A model generated the notes under the pieces. That model made no database searches and was not told where the DNA came from. It was given only the letters and a program-made list of their open reading frames with translations. From Mesorhizobium sp. RMAD-H1 (GTDB taxonomy: Bacteria; Pseudomonadota; Alphaproteobacteria; Rhizobiales; Rhizobiaceae): a stretch of DNA of 64,000 nucleotides. The stretch lies in contig NZ_JACHWN010000001.1 in NCBI RefSeq assembly GCF_014191375.1, positions 1 through 64,000 of the forward strand, written 5' to 3'. Both the position numbers and the translations under genes were made by a program. Shown here one piece after another: positions 25,171 to 34,010 of this stretch; the stretch's first letter is position 1; each line of letters starts with the position of its first letter.

Positions 25171-25520
25171 GCGAGGATCGTGACCCGAGCCTCGATACGC
25201 TTCTGGACCTCGATGGTCAGGTGCTCGTTGTCGATCCCGAAGGCGGTCATTGGGTCAAGTTCGTCGTCACCCGCGTTCCGGCCTCGCCGGAGAAGCCGCA
25301 TGGCCTCGATTACTCGCTCACGCTTCACGGGCCTTCGGGCGAACGGCTGGTCGGCTTCGACAACGCCCATCCGGTCGGTCGAGGCAGACGCGGCGAGCCA
25401 ATGGATCATAGGCATCGCCTCCAGACCGTGAAGCCCTACGCCTATAAAGACGCGGCCACGCTGCTGGCCGACTTCTGGCGGGCGGTGGACGCGGTGTTGA
25501 AGGAGCGAGGCGTGATATGA
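25167..25520 (+). CDS. TumE-like toxin of a toxin-antitoxin pair (DUF6516)
   Basis: A 117-residue protein with the TumE/DUF6516 pattern: DYSLTLHGPSGERLVGFDNAH, then a conserved DHRH with a following PYAYKDAATLLADFWRAVD. TumE proteins are the toxin halves of pairs with TumA antitoxins; the mechanism is thought to be RNA cleavage, which I cannot show here. ATGA overlaps join it to both neighbours. It probably stabilises the element by killing cells that lose it. Recognition is from remembered family motifs. Confidence 0.7.
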   Translation: MSEDRDPSLDTLLDLDGQVLVVDPEGGHWVKFVVTRVPASPEKPHGLDYSLTLHGPSGERLVGFDNAHPVGRGRRGEPMDHRHRLQTVKPYAYKDAATLLADFWRAVDAVLKERGVI

Positions 25521-25915
25521 CGACCCTGAAAGTCGGAATTGCCGACTACGAAGAAATGAAGGCCCGCACCATGCGGATCGCGCGTGGTGAGGAAAAGCCT
25601 GCGCCGGGCGATCCGATGGTGTGGTTCACTTCCACCGAATCCTTCGCCAAGGTGCTGTCGGCGGGCAATCGCGAACTGCTGCGCGTCATCGCCGAGAAGG
25701 CACCGGCATCGCTGGAGGAGCTGTCCGAGATCACCGGCCGGGCCATATCCAACCTGTCACGCACCATGAAGACGATGGAGAGATACGGCCTGGTCCGCTT
25801 GGAAAAGGGCCAGGGCCGCAAGCTCGCGCCTAAGCTTGTCCATGACCGCGTGGAATTGGCATTGCCCCTGATCGACCGGCCCAAGCCGAGGAAGGCTGTG
25901 GGAGGTCGCTCATGA
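25517..25915 (+). CDS. TumA-like antitoxin / HTH regulator (HVO_A0114 type)
   Basis: A 132-residue winged-helix protein: SLEELSEITGRAISNLSRTM (helix-turn-helix) and YGLVRLEKGQGRKLAPKL (wing) between residues 66 and 110. The order toxin then DNA-binding antitoxin fits TumE-TumA loci. It likely neutralises the upstream toxin and represses the operon. Overlaps tumE and the recombinase gene by ATGA, so recombinase translation is coupled to antitoxin translation. Confidence 0.72.
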   Translation: MTTLKVGIADYEEMKARTMRIARGEEKPAPGDPMVWFTSTESFAKVLSAGNRELLRVIAEKAPASLEELSEITGRAISNLSRTMKTMERYGLVRLEKGQGRKLAPKLVHDRVELALPLIDRPKPRKAVGGRS

Positions 25916-27561
25916 ACATTCACAACCCGACCGTCACCGCCCGCGCTGCCCTCTACCTGCGCGTCTCCACGACGCGGCAGGCCGAGCATGACGTGTCGAT
26001 CCCCGATCAACGTAAGCGGGGGGAAGCCTATTGCGCCGCACGTGGCTATCAGCTTGTCGAAACCTTTGTAGAAGCCGGTGCTTCCGCAACCAATGACCGC
26101 CGCCCCGAATTCCAGCGCATGATCGAGGCGGGTACCAGCAAGCCGGCACCGTTCGATATCGTCGTGGTTCACAGCTTTTCCCGCTTCTTTCGCGACCACT
26201 TTGAACTGGAGTTCTACGTCAGGAAGCTGGCCAAGAATGGGGTGAAGCTTGTCTCCATCACTCAGGAGATGGGTGACGATCCGATGCACGTCATGATGCG
26301 GCAGATCATGGCGCTCTTCGACGAGTATCAGTCCAAGGAGAACGCCAAGCATGTCCTGCGCGCCATGAACGAAAACGCCCGGCAAGGCTTCTGGAATGGC
26401 GCGCGGCCGCCCATCGGCTACCGTATCGTCGCCGCCGAGCAGCGCGGATCGAAGGTTAAGAAGAAACTGGAGATCGACCCGCTTCAGGCCGACACCGTGC
26501 GGCTGATTTATCGCCTGTTCCTCGAAGGGGATGGCACTTCGGGCGCGATGGGCGTCAAGGCTATCGCCACCTATCTCAATGAGCGCCGTTTCTTCACCCG
26601 CGATGGCGGCCGCTGGGGCCTTGCGCAGATCCACGCCATCCTGACGCGCACGACCTATATCGGCGAGCACAGGTTCAATACACGCTCCCACAAGGACCGG
26701 CAGAAGAAGCCGGAGAGCGAAGTGGCGATCATGGCCGTGCCGCCCCTGATCGACCGCGAGACGTTCGATGCGGTGCAGGCGAAGCTCAAATCCCGCAACC
26801 CTATGCTTGTGCCGGCGCGTGTCACTAGCGGGCCGACCCTTCTGACGGGAATTTGCTTCTGTGCCAAATGCGGTGGCGCGATGACGCTACGCACCGGCAA
26901 GGGCGGCGCCTATCGCTACTACACCTGCTCGACCAAGGCGCGACAAGGCAAGACCGGCTGCGAGGGGCGCTCGATCCCGATGGATAAGCTTGACGATCTT
27001 GTCGTGAGTCATCTCGACGAACGCTTGCTTCAGCCCGAACGGCTGAAAACCATCCTCGCCAGCGTCCTCGACCGCCGCCAGGAGCGCGCGGAGCGTCGTC
27101 GCGAACACCTGGCCGAACTCAACAGGCGAATCACGGAAACCGATCAGCGGCTCGGCCGGCTCTACGATGCCATCGAGTCCGGCGTTGCCAATCTGGATGA
27201 TTCCGCGCTGAAGGAGCGCATAACCGGCCTCAAGGCGATACGGGATCAAGGCAAAGCCGATGCCGAGCGAGTTCAGGCCATGCTCGACAGCTCCGGCAAT
27301 CAGGCGATCACCCCGGCCATGATCGAGACCTTCTCCAGCGCGGCTCGCAACGGACTACGGCTTGAAGGCGGCGGCTATCGGCGGGATCACCTGCGCGCTT
27401 TCGCACAGCGCGTGGAGGTCGCAGATAACGAGGTTCGCATTATGGGGTCAAAATCAGAACTCCTGCGAACCTTGGTCGCCGCTTCGAGCGTGGAATCGGC
27501 GGCGTTCGGCGTTCGCAGTTCTGTACTGAAATGGCGCGCCCGAAAGGATTCGAACCTCTGA
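25912..27561 (+). CDS. Large serine recombinase (ICE integrase)
   Basis: Site-specific recombinase of 549 residues. Resolvase domain: residues 12-150, with nucleophile Ser19 in LYLRVSTTRQ and the conserved FSRFFRD. Recombinase domain: about 165-285 (GFWNGARPPIGYRI). Zinc ribbon: about 303-345 (FCAKCGG, YYTCSTKARQGKTGC). A coiled coil (RQERAERRREHLAELNRRI) follows. The C-terminal residues WRARKDSNL and the stop are encoded by the antisense strand of the tRNA-Arg gene, showing that the integration site is at the end of its own gene and that the last residues depend on the target. ATGA overlap with the antitoxin gene. Confidence 0.93.
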   Translation: MNIHNPTVTARAALYLRVSTTRQAEHDVSIPDQRKRGEAYCAARGYQLVETFVEAGASATNDRRPEFQRMIEAGTSKPAPFDIVVVHSFSRFFRDHFELEFYVRKLAKNGVKLVSITQEMGDDPMHVMMRQIMALFDEYQSKENAKHVLRAMNENARQGFWNGARPPIGYRIVAAEQRGSKVKKKLEIDPLQADTVRLIYRLFLEGDGTSGAMGVKAIATYLNERRFFTRDGGRWGLAQIHAILTRTTYIGEHRFNTRSHKDRQKKPESEVAIMAVPPLIDRETFDAVQAKLKSRNPMLVPARVTSGPTLLTGICFCAKCGGAMTLRTGKGGAYRYYTCSTKARQGKTGCEGRSIPMDKLDDLVVSHLDERLLQPERLKTILASVLDRRQERAERRREHLAELNRRITETDQRLGRLYDAIESGVANLDDSALKERITGLKAIRDQGKADAERVQAMLDSSGNQAITPAMIETFSSAARNGLRLEGGGYRRDHLRAFAQRVEVADNEVRIMGSKSELLRTLVAASSVESAAFGVRSSVLKWRARKDSNL

Positions 27562-27608
27562 CCCCCAGATTCGTAGTCTGGTGCTCTATCCAGCTGAGCT
27601 ACGGGCGC
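27532..27608 (-). tRNA. tRNA-Arg (anticodon ACG), ICE attachment site
   Basis: A complete 77-nt cloverleaf including encoded CCA. Acceptor stem GCGCCCG/CGGGCGC, D arm GCTC-AGCTGGATA-GAGC, anticodon stem-loop CCAGA-CTACGAA-TCTGG with ACG at 27572-27574, and T loop TTCGAAT. The 3' half faces the conjugative element and overlaps the recombinase C terminus by 30 bp, so the element must regenerate the tRNA 3' end upon integration. The remaining att copy should lie left of the window. Confidence 0.97.
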
Positions 27609-27804
27609 TTGCCAATTGATGTGCGCGTCAATCAGCGCAGCGCGGTTCCTAATGGGTTCGGTCTCCAATTGCAAGCGCTTATGACAAAAAACTGTAACCG
27701 ATCGGCAAATTCTTTTTATGCGGAGGAGCCATCTCCACAACGCCGCTTTCGGAAGGAGAGGGGTCGATCCATCGCGGCGTTGCGGCGGGTCGGCGTGGTG
27801 CGGC

Positions 27805-29358
27805 TCAGGCGCTTTTGTCGGCTTCCGTTGCTTCCTTCTGCCGGCGCCAGTTGGCCAGCGAGACCGGCATGTCGGGAATGCGGATCTCGAAATGCGTGCC
27901 GCAGCTCCTGTCCTCTCGCAGCTCGATGCCGCCGCCATGGGCGCGTACCAGCTCGTGCGCGATGGCCAGGCCGAGGCCGGTGCCGTCGCTGCGCGTCGAG
28001 CCGCGGAACGCGGTGAAGAGATTGTCGCGCGCCTTCTGCGGCAGGCCGGGCCCGGTGTCCTCGATGCCGATGACCGCCACCGAGCCGACGCGCCCCGCCG
28101 TGACGGTCAGCCGCTTGACGACGCTCTCGTCGCCCGGCCGGTCGGCCGCCATCGCCTGCACGGCGTTGCGGCAGAGATTGGTCAGGACGCGGAAGAACTG
28201 CTCCGCATCCGCATCCATCTCGAAATCCTGCGGCACGAGGTTGCGGAACTCGATGCCGCTTTCGGGCTCGATCGCCAGCGTTTCCTCCACGTCCGTGATG
28301 ATGGTGTGGAGTGCCACGCGCCGCCGCTTCGGCGGCGCCTCCTGGGCGCGGCCATAGGCGATGACGCTTTCGGCATAGCTGATCGCGCGGTTGAGCGTGC
28401 GGATGAGTTTTGGCGCGAAACGCTGCACCACCGGGTCCTTGGCGTCGGCCAGATGGTCGGACATCAGCTGCGCCGATGCCAGGATGTTGCGCATGTCGTG
28501 ATTGATCTTGGAGACGGCGAGCCCCAGATCGGCGAGATGCTTCTGCTCGGAGAAGGTGCGCTGCAGGTCGGTCTGGATCGCCGCCAGCTGGCGCTGCGCG
28601 ACGCCCAGCTCGTCCTTGCGGTCGTCGGGAATGATGATGCGCGTGGGATCATCCGGCGCCTGGGCGAAATTGATCATGTTGCGGTGCATGCGCCGCACCG
28701 GGCGCAGCAGGAGCTCATTGATGGCGAGATAGACGAGGCTCGCGGCTATGAGCGAGATCACCAGCGACAGCACGGCCACATTGCGCGCATATTGAAGCAT
28801 GGCCCGGCGCAGCGGCGCATCCGAGGTCACCAGCTCGATGATCTTGCCGCTGTTGCCGATGGGGCCGTAGACCCGCAATGTGCGGTCGCCCCCGGTGAAC
28901 AGCGTGTCGAACGCATCCCATATCGCCGCCGCCTCGCTGGTATGGGCAAGGTCGATATGCTGGTCGATCTTCTGCGGCATTTCCGACATGGCGAGCAGGC
29001 GCGAGGCGCCCTTCTCGCGCAGGGCGATGGCCTTCGTTCCCGTCGCCAGGAGCACGCTGTCCTGCACCGACCGGGGCACGACGGGGCTCTCGCTGTCGGC
29101 CAGAACGATGCTGGCGGCGGCCACGGTATCGAGCCGCGCCGTCAGCCAGCGCATCCGCATGCTGGCGACGGAGGGCACGAAAATCAGCACTTCCGCCACC
29201 AGGACGGAGAAGATCGTCAGGAGCAGCACCTTGCTGGAGAGACGGTGGCGCAGCGGCAATCGGGTCAGCGGGCGGTTCTTTTCACAAGCGCTGGCGCGGC
29301 ATGCGGAGCCGGCCTCGACCGCTCCCTCCGTCACCGCCCCATCTTCTTTTCCGGCCAT
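27805..29358 (-). CDS. Orphan sensor histidine kinase
   Basis: A 517-residue membrane kinase from ATG 29358 (frame open to 29436). Membrane segment 1 is KVLLLTIFSVLVAEVLIFV, followed by a periplasmic sensor of about 130 residues; membrane segment 2 is VAVLSLVISLIAASLVYLAI, followed by HAMP (LRPVRRMHRNMINF). The H box is SKINHDMRNILASAQ and the ATPase has N box NLCRNAVQAM and glycine boxes IEDTGPGLP and GTGLGLAIA. No response regulator gene is adjacent, so its partner and signal are unknown. First chromosomal gene beside the ICE junction. Confidence 0.9.
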   Translation of the reverse strand: MAGKEDGAVTEGAVEAGSACRASACEKNRPLTRLPLRHRLSSKVLLLTIFSVLVAEVLIFVPSVASMRMRWLTARLDTVAAASIVLADSESPVVPRSVQDSVLLATGTKAIALREKGASRLLAMSEMPQKIDQHIDLAHTSEAAAIWDAFDTLFTGGDRTLRVYGPIGNSGKIIELVTSDAPLRRAMLQYARNVAVLSLVISLIAASLVYLAINELLLRPVRRMHRNMINFAQAPDDPTRIIIPDDRKDELGVAQRQLAAIQTDLQRTFSEQKHLADLGLAVSKINHDMRNILASAQLMSDHLADAKDPVVQRFAPKLIRTLNRAISYAESVIAYGRAQEAPPKRRRVALHTIITDVEETLAIEPESGIEFRNLVPQDFEMDADAEQFFRVLTNLCRNAVQAMAADRPGDESVVKRLTVTAGRVGSVAVIGIEDTGPGLPQKARDNLFTAFRGSTRSDGTGLGLAIAHELVRAHGGGIELREDRSCGTHFEIRIPDMPVSLANWRRQKEATEADKSA

Positions 29359-29529
29359 TGATTCGATCCGATGAGCATCATCGCCGGCGAAGCGGCAATA
29401 CGCTCCTATATACGTGAGAACCGTGCATTTTTCCATGCCGGTGCCTCACCGCACGCCTCAAAACAATAGTTGATACAATAGTCGGAAGTTGATAGAGGTC
29501 GCCGCAACGGCCGGAGGATCGGATGCGGC

Positions 29530-30639
29530 ATGGATGATCTTGGTGCGCAGGAGCGCGCGGTTCTCGAAATCATAACGGCCAATCCTTTCGCCGGGCAGCG
29601 GGAGATCGCCGATATGCTGGGCCTGGCGCGCTCGACGGTGGCGGCGCATGTCGTGCAGCTGATGCAGAAGGGCTACATTCTCGGGCGCGGCTATGTGCTG
29701 CCGGCGCAAAAGCGCATCGCCGTCGTCGGCGGCGCGGTGTTCGACCGCAAATATCATGCCCGCGCGCCGCTGATATCGGGCACCTCCAACCCGGTCACCG
29801 GCTACCGCAGCTTTGGCGGCGTGGCGCGCAACGTGGCGGAAAATCTCGCCCGGCTCGATATCGCCACCAGCTTCGTTTCCATTGTCGGGGATGATGATAC
29901 GGGCCGGGCGCTCATCCGCTCCTTGCGTGACTTAAGCGTCGATGTGAGCCAGGTGATCGTCACCGGCGATGCGCCGACCGCCGAATATGCCGCAATATTG
30001 GGGCCGGAAAACGAGCTGGCGCTCGGCATCGCCGACATGGGCATTTTCGACCTGTTCTCCCCTGCCAATCTCGACCGCGTCTGGCCGCATCTTGCCTCCG
30101 CAGCCTATGTGTTCGCCGATTGCAATCTGCCGGCGGAAACACTCAAGGCGCTGATCGAGCGCAAGGCGTCCGCGCGGTTCCGCCTCGCCATCGATGCCGT
30201 CTCCTCGCCCAAGGCCCGGCGGCTGCCGGAGGATCTGACGGGCGTGGATATCCTGTTCCTCAATCTCGACGAAGCTCGCGCCATGCTGGACTTGAGTGAA
30301 AGCGACCTCCGCTTTTCACCGGAAGCCGCCGCTGACGCGCTGCGGGCAAGAGGCGCGGGCGGCGTGGTGCTGACCATGGGCGCTGCGGGGCTCCTGGTCG
30401 CGGATGCGGAGGGCACCGCGCGGGTCGAGGCCGTTCCGGCGCACCCCGTCGACGTCACCGGTGCGGGCGATGCGATGATCGCCGGCACGCTTTCCCGCCT
30501 TCTTTCCGGCGCAAGCCTCACGGAAGGCGCGCGCACCGGCTCGCTGCTCGCCACGCTCACCGCCGAGAGCGAGGCGAGCGTACATCCGCTTTTGTCGCCG
30601 CACTTCCTCGCGGCCCACATACATCGAATTCCTGTTTGA
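29530..30639 (+). CDS. psuK: Pseudouridine kinase (PfkB family) with N-terminal winged helix
   Basis: A 369-residue protein. Residues 1-60 form a winged helix (QREIADMLGLARSTVAAHVV, GYILGRGYVLP), and residues 62-360 a PfkB carbohydrate kinase with FGGVARNVAENLARL and the catalytic DVTGAGDAMIAG near residue 313. Phosphorylates pseudouridine to its 5'-phosphate. The next gene, 14 bp on, encodes the matching glycosidase, which makes the assignment firm. The helix-turn-helix fusion suggests that the kinase may regulate its own operon. Confidence 0.9.
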   Translation: MDDLGAQERAVLEIITANPFAGQREIADMLGLARSTVAAHVVQLMQKGYILGRGYVLPAQKRIAVVGGAVFDRKYHARAPLISGTSNPVTGYRSFGGVARNVAENLARLDIATSFVSIVGDDDTGRALIRSLRDLSVDVSQVIVTGDAPTAEYAAILGPENELALGIADMGIFDLFSPANLDRVWPHLASAAYVFADCNLPAETLKALIERKASARFRLAIDAVSSPKARRLPEDLTGVDILFLNLDEARAMLDLSESDLRFSPEAAADALRARGAGGVVLTMGAAGLLVADAEGTARVEAVPAHPVDVTGAGDAMIAGTLSRLLSGASLTEGARTGSLLATLTAESEASVHPLLSPHFLAAHIHRIPV

Positions 30640-30653
30640 GAAAGGCATCAATC

Positions 30654-31577
30654 ATGAACGCATCGCTTCTTCACCCCACCGAGGAGGTCCGGGCCGCGAT
30701 CGCCGATGGCGCGCCGGTGGTGGCGCTGGAATCGACGATCATCACCCATGGCATGCCCTATCCAGCCAATCTGGAGATGGCACGGAAGGTCGAGGCAGTG
30801 GTGCGCAGCCATGGCGCGGTGCCGGCGACGACTGCCGTGGTCGCGGGCAAGCTCCGCGTCGGCCTTGCGGACAATGAAATCGAGGTGCTGGCGCAGGCGA
30901 AGGACGCGGTGAAGGCGTCGGGCCGCGACCTCGCTGTGGCGATGGTCCAGGACCGCTCCGCCGGCACCACCGTTTCGGCTACCATGCGGATCGCGGCGCT
31001 TGCGGGTATCGATATCTTCGCCACCGGCGGCGTCGGCGGCGTGCATCGCGGGGCGGAGGCGACGTTCGATATTTCCGCCGATCTGACGGAACTCGGCCAG
31101 ACGGCCACCACCGTTGTCTGCGCCGGGGTGAAGTCGATCCTCGACATTCCGAAGACGCTGGAGTTCCTGGAGACCCAGCGTGTTCCCGTCATCGCTTATG
31201 GCAGCGATGATTTCCCTGCTTTCTATACCCGCTCCAGCGGCTGCAAGGCCGACCACCGGCTCGACACGCCGGAGGAAATCGCGAAAGCCTTGGTCCTCCA
31301 CGCGCAATTGGGTTCCGGCACCGGCATTCTCGTCGCAAATCCCATCCCGGCGGCCGACGCACTCGACCCGGCCTTCATCGATGGCACGATTGCCGAGGCG
31401 GTGGCGGAAGCAGCCAGCCGCGGCATCGGGCGCAAGGAGCTGACCCCCTTCCTGCTCGCCCGCATCAATGAGCTGTCGAACGGCGCGAGCCTCAAGGCCA
31501 ATATCGCGCTCGTTCTCAACAATGCCGACCTGGCCGCGCGGATCGCTGTGGCTTATGCGAGGTTGAAGCGGGATTGA
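30654..31577 (+). CDS. psuG: Pseudouridine-5'-phosphate glycosidase
   Basis: A 307-residue enzyme that splits pseudouridine 5'-phosphate to uracil and ribose 5-phosphate. Family motifs: VVALESTIITHGMPYPANLE near the N terminus, TTVSATMRIAALAGI and FATGGVGGVHRGAE in the middle, and SLKANIALVLNNA at the end. Works with the upstream kinase; the uracil released could feed the pyrimidine-degradation locus at 50-60 kb. The stop lies only three bases from that of the convergent NmrA-like gene, leaving no room for a separate terminator. Confidence 0.95.
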   Translation: MNASLLHPTEEVRAAIADGAPVVALESTIITHGMPYPANLEMARKVEAVVRSHGAVPATTAVVAGKLRVGLADNEIEVLAQAKDAVKASGRDLAVAMVQDRSAGTTVSATMRIAALAGIDIFATGGVGGVHRGAEATFDISADLTELGQTATTVVCAGVKSILDIPKTLEFLETQRVPVIAYGSDDFPAFYTRSSGCKADHRLDTPEEIAKALVLHAQLGSGTGILVANPIPAADALDPAFIDGTIAEAVAEAASRGIGRKELTPFLLARINELSNGASLKANIALVLNNADLAARIAVAYARLKRD

Positions 31578-31580
31578 CGT

Positions 31581-32456
31581 TCAGCGCGGCGGGACGAAGC
31601 GCCGGAGCGCGTCGATCAACGCCGTTGCGCCGTAGCGGACCTTTCCGCCGGGCTCGACATCGATAAGACCGCCCCTGTTGTGTGCGTCGTAGAGCTTGAC
31701 CAGAAGCTCGACGGTGCTCGCGCTTACCGCGCGCCCCAGGCTTTCCCGCCATTGCGCGCGCGGTAAGGCCTGGGCAGTGACGGTGCGGCCCAGCAATTGG
31801 CTCAAAGCATCAGCCACATCGGCGGCGCTGTAACGGCGCGGCCCTTCGGCATGGATGATTTCATCGCCGGCTTCTCCGTCCGGCCGAAGCAGCAGGCTGG
31901 CCGCGATGAGGCCGACATCCGGCGCAGAAATAGTGGGGAAAGCCTTCTCGACCGGATGATGCAGGCTCGGCAAAGCGCCCGTCGCCGCGGCCACCGGGAC
32001 GAGCGCCCCCCAGCCTTCCATATGCTCCGCCGACCGCAGAAAGATCTTGGGCACCTCCAGCCGCCGGAGCCGTGCCTCGAAAAGGCGGAACACGCCCGGC
32101 ATTCCTATGTCTTCGCGGATATGGGCGCCATAGTCGGAAATTGCCAGCACCCGGTCCGGACGCGCCTGTTCCAGCGCCCCAGCCAGGCTTTCGATGGAGC
32201 GGCGCATTTCGCCAACGATGTCCTCGGCCTGCGGCGGAGGCGGCAGGATGATCTGCACGGCATCCGCGCCTGCAATCGCGCGGCCAAGGGCGGCGGGGTC
32301 CTGCACGTCGGCAATGGCGATCTCGCATCCGATGGCGCTGAGCCGGCTTGCCTTTGCCGCGTCGCGCAGGATCGCCCGCACCGGCACGCCTGCCTCGCGC
32401 AGCTTCACCGACGTTGAATAACCGACCTTTCCGGCGGCTCCGACAATGGCATACAT
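31581..32456 (-). CDS. NmrA-like NAD(P)-binding protein
   Basis: A 291-residue Rossmann-fold protein. The nucleotide motif is YAIVGAAGKVGYSTSVKLRE at the N terminus, and the conserved RSAEHMEGW appears near residue 140. It belongs to the atypical short-chain dehydrogenase/NmrA group, with members that reduce quinones or act as redox sensors. It lies downstream of, and on the same strand as, an AraC-type regulator (66-bp gap), its probable controller. Confidence 0.82.
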   Translation of the reverse strand: MYAIVGAAGKVGYSTSVKLREAGVPVRAILRDAAKASRLSAIGCEIAIADVQDPAALGRAIAGADAVQIILPPPPQAEDIVGEMRRSIESLAGALEQARPDRVLAISDYGAHIREDIGMPGVFRLFEARLRRLEVPKIFLRSAEHMEGWGALVPVAAATGALPSLHHPVEKAFPTISAPDVGLIAASLLLRPDGEAGDEIIHAEGPRRYSAADVADALSQLLGRTVTAQALPRAQWRESLGRAVSASTVELLVKLYDAHNRGGLIDVEPGGKVRYGATALIDALRRFVPPR

Positions 32457-32522
32457 GGTTCCACTCCCTGGCTCGAAGACGCGTCAGGTCTAGGGAGCGG
32501 AACGGGAATTTGTCGCGCAGAT

Positions 32523-33419
32523 TCAGGCGGGATTTGGCAGATTCGGCCGGAATTCGCCTGCCTCCCGGACAATCTCGCCGGGGGTGAGGCCGAGGACCCG
32601 GCGCATCGTCGAGACCATGTGGCTTTGATGGGCGAATCCGGCGGCGAGGGCGATTTCGCTCGCCGGCATACGCGTATTGGTCATCAGGGCGCGGGCATAT
32701 TCCACGCGCCGGCGGATGACATATTGATGGACGGGCAAGCCGGTGCTGTTGCGAAACAGCGTCTTCAGGCGCGTGACGCTTAGCCCCGCCACCGCCGCCA
32801 GATCGGCGAGATGAAGGCTTTGATCGAGATGGGTCTCGATGAATTCCGTCAGGAGCCGCAACTGGCGGGCGGATAATTTCGGCTCGCGGCGCCTTTCCGG
32901 CTCGCGGGAGCCGCAGCCTGCAATTTCGATCAGCCGGACGGCGAGCGCATTGGCGAGAAGGTCGATATAGAGCGGGTCGGACGGGGTGTCGGCCTCCAGA
33001 TCCGCCTTGATGGCCCAGCCGATTGCCTCGATGCGGGTGTCGCGCAATTGAAGTTTCGGGGCGAGTTCGATCCTGCCGGCATCCCGTCCGAGTTCCCCGG
33101 CAATCTGCTCGAGCAGGGAAGGCTGGAGGCTCAATCGCAGGATACGGCAGTCCGCCTCGTCTTCCCACGATCCGTCCATGCCGGCCGGAACGATGTCGAT
33201 ATCGCCCGCCTTCTGCACGCGCCGCATGCTCCGCCCGCCGAAGCGGCAATCGGCCTTGACGGGAGGCCCGAAATGGATGCCGAGACTATGCATCCCGCTG
33301 CCAGGCACATGCGACAGCCCGCGCGGGACATGCAGGAAATCCGCGTTCAGCCCGCGCCAGGCTCGCCCGGCGCTTGTCAACAGGACCCGCGATGAAGGCT
33401 GTAACGGGGAAAATGTCAT
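32523..33419 (-). CDS. AraC-family transcriptional regulator
   Basis: A 298-residue regulator. C-terminal residues 190-290 carry both helix-turn-helix units (LHLADLAAVAGLSVTRLKTL and ASEIALAAGFAHQSHMVSTM), and the N-terminal part is a cupin-like sensor of unknown ligand. Transcribed toward the NmrA-like gene, with which it probably forms a small redox or detoxification unit. Confidence 0.88.
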   Translation of the reverse strand: MTFSPLQPSSRVLLTSAGRAWRGLNADFLHVPRGLSHVPGSGMHSLGIHFGPPVKADCRFGGRSMRRVQKAGDIDIVPAGMDGSWEDEADCRILRLSLQPSLLEQIAGELGRDAGRIELAPKLQLRDTRIEAIGWAIKADLEADTPSDPLYIDLLANALAVRLIEIAGCGSREPERRREPKLSARQLRLLTEFIETHLDQSLHLADLAAVAGLSVTRLKTLFRNSTGLPVHQYVIRRRVEYARALMTNTRMPASEIALAAGFAHQSHMVSTMRRVLGLTPGEIVREAGEFRPNLPNPA

Positions 33420-33568
33420 GATCTGTCGCGCCTCGGTCTCAGCTGGAGCAGGGCATCCTACTTCCCGGTTGGGGCTTTTGCCAAATTGAAGCGCGGCTGC
33501 GCTTGTACTAGGAAAGTGCGGCTGACTGCGGCTGTCGGCGCAGTTTATTTGATGGACGGGAAATAAGC

Positions 33569-33961
33569 ATGTTCAATCACATCATGGTGGGCTCGAACGA
33601 CATCGAGCGCTCGAAGCGCTTTTACGATGCAGTCCTGAAAACGCTGGGTGCTGGCGAGCCGCTGCGCGACAAGGCGGACACGGGTCATATCAGGCTCTTC
33701 TACCGGCACGAGGGCAATTCCTTCTGCGTCAGCGAGCCGATCAACGACGAGCCGGCGACCTTTGCCAATGGCGGCACCATCGCCTTCAAATGCAATTCGC
33801 CCGAACAGGTGCAGGAATTCCACGACACCGCGATTCGGAACGGCGGCGTCTCGATCGAGAATGCGCCGGGTCTGCGCAACAGCAGCTTTGGGCCGATATA
33901 TCTCGCTTACGTGCGCGACCCCGACGGCAACAAGCTCTGCGCCGTCTACCGGCCCCGGTAA
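33569..33961 (+). CDS. VOC-family protein (glyoxalase/bleomycin resistance fold)
   Basis: A 130-residue vicinal-oxygen-chelate protein: MFNHIMVGSNDIERSKRFYD at the start and FGPIYLAYVRDPDGNKLCAV at the end are the two beta-alpha-beta modules. Such proteins are metal-dependent lyases, dioxygenases or drug-binding proteins; the substrate is unknown. Single gene between AraC and a palindromic repeat. Confidence 0.85.
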   Translation: MFNHIMVGSNDIERSKRFYDAVLKTLGAGEPLRDKADTGHIRLFYRHEGNSFCVSEPINDEPATFANGGTIAFKCNSPEQVQEFHDTAIRNGGVSIENAPGLRNSSFGPIYLAYVRDPDGNKLCAVYRPR

Positions 33962-34010
33962 TGGGGATTATGTATAGTATTGCCGGACTCTATCCGGGCC
34001 TCCTCTGGCC

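Larger units (their letters stand above)
1..27561. mobile_element. Right-hand part of an integrative conjugative element (trb-type ICE) inserted at tRNA-Arg
   Basis: Seen: a coupling protein gene (traG), a full trb mating-pair operon, a DUF2274 gene and a large serine recombinase that runs into a tRNA-Arg(ACG) gene. Everything right of the tRNA is housekeeping or catabolic. This is the standard layout of alphaproteobacterial ICEs with RP4/Ti-like Trb secretion. The right end must lie inside the tRNA 3' half (about 27532 to 27561). The left end, relaxase and origin of transfer are not in the window, so the start given is only the window edge. About 9.7 kb of non-conjugation cargo separates copG from trbB. 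Confidence 0.85.

Noticed and set aside
27718-29361. Plus-strand frame of 547 codons opposite the histidine kinase
   Set aside because: Complementary shadow of an intact kinase with all boxes; low-complexity Arg/His/Asp composition and no domain.
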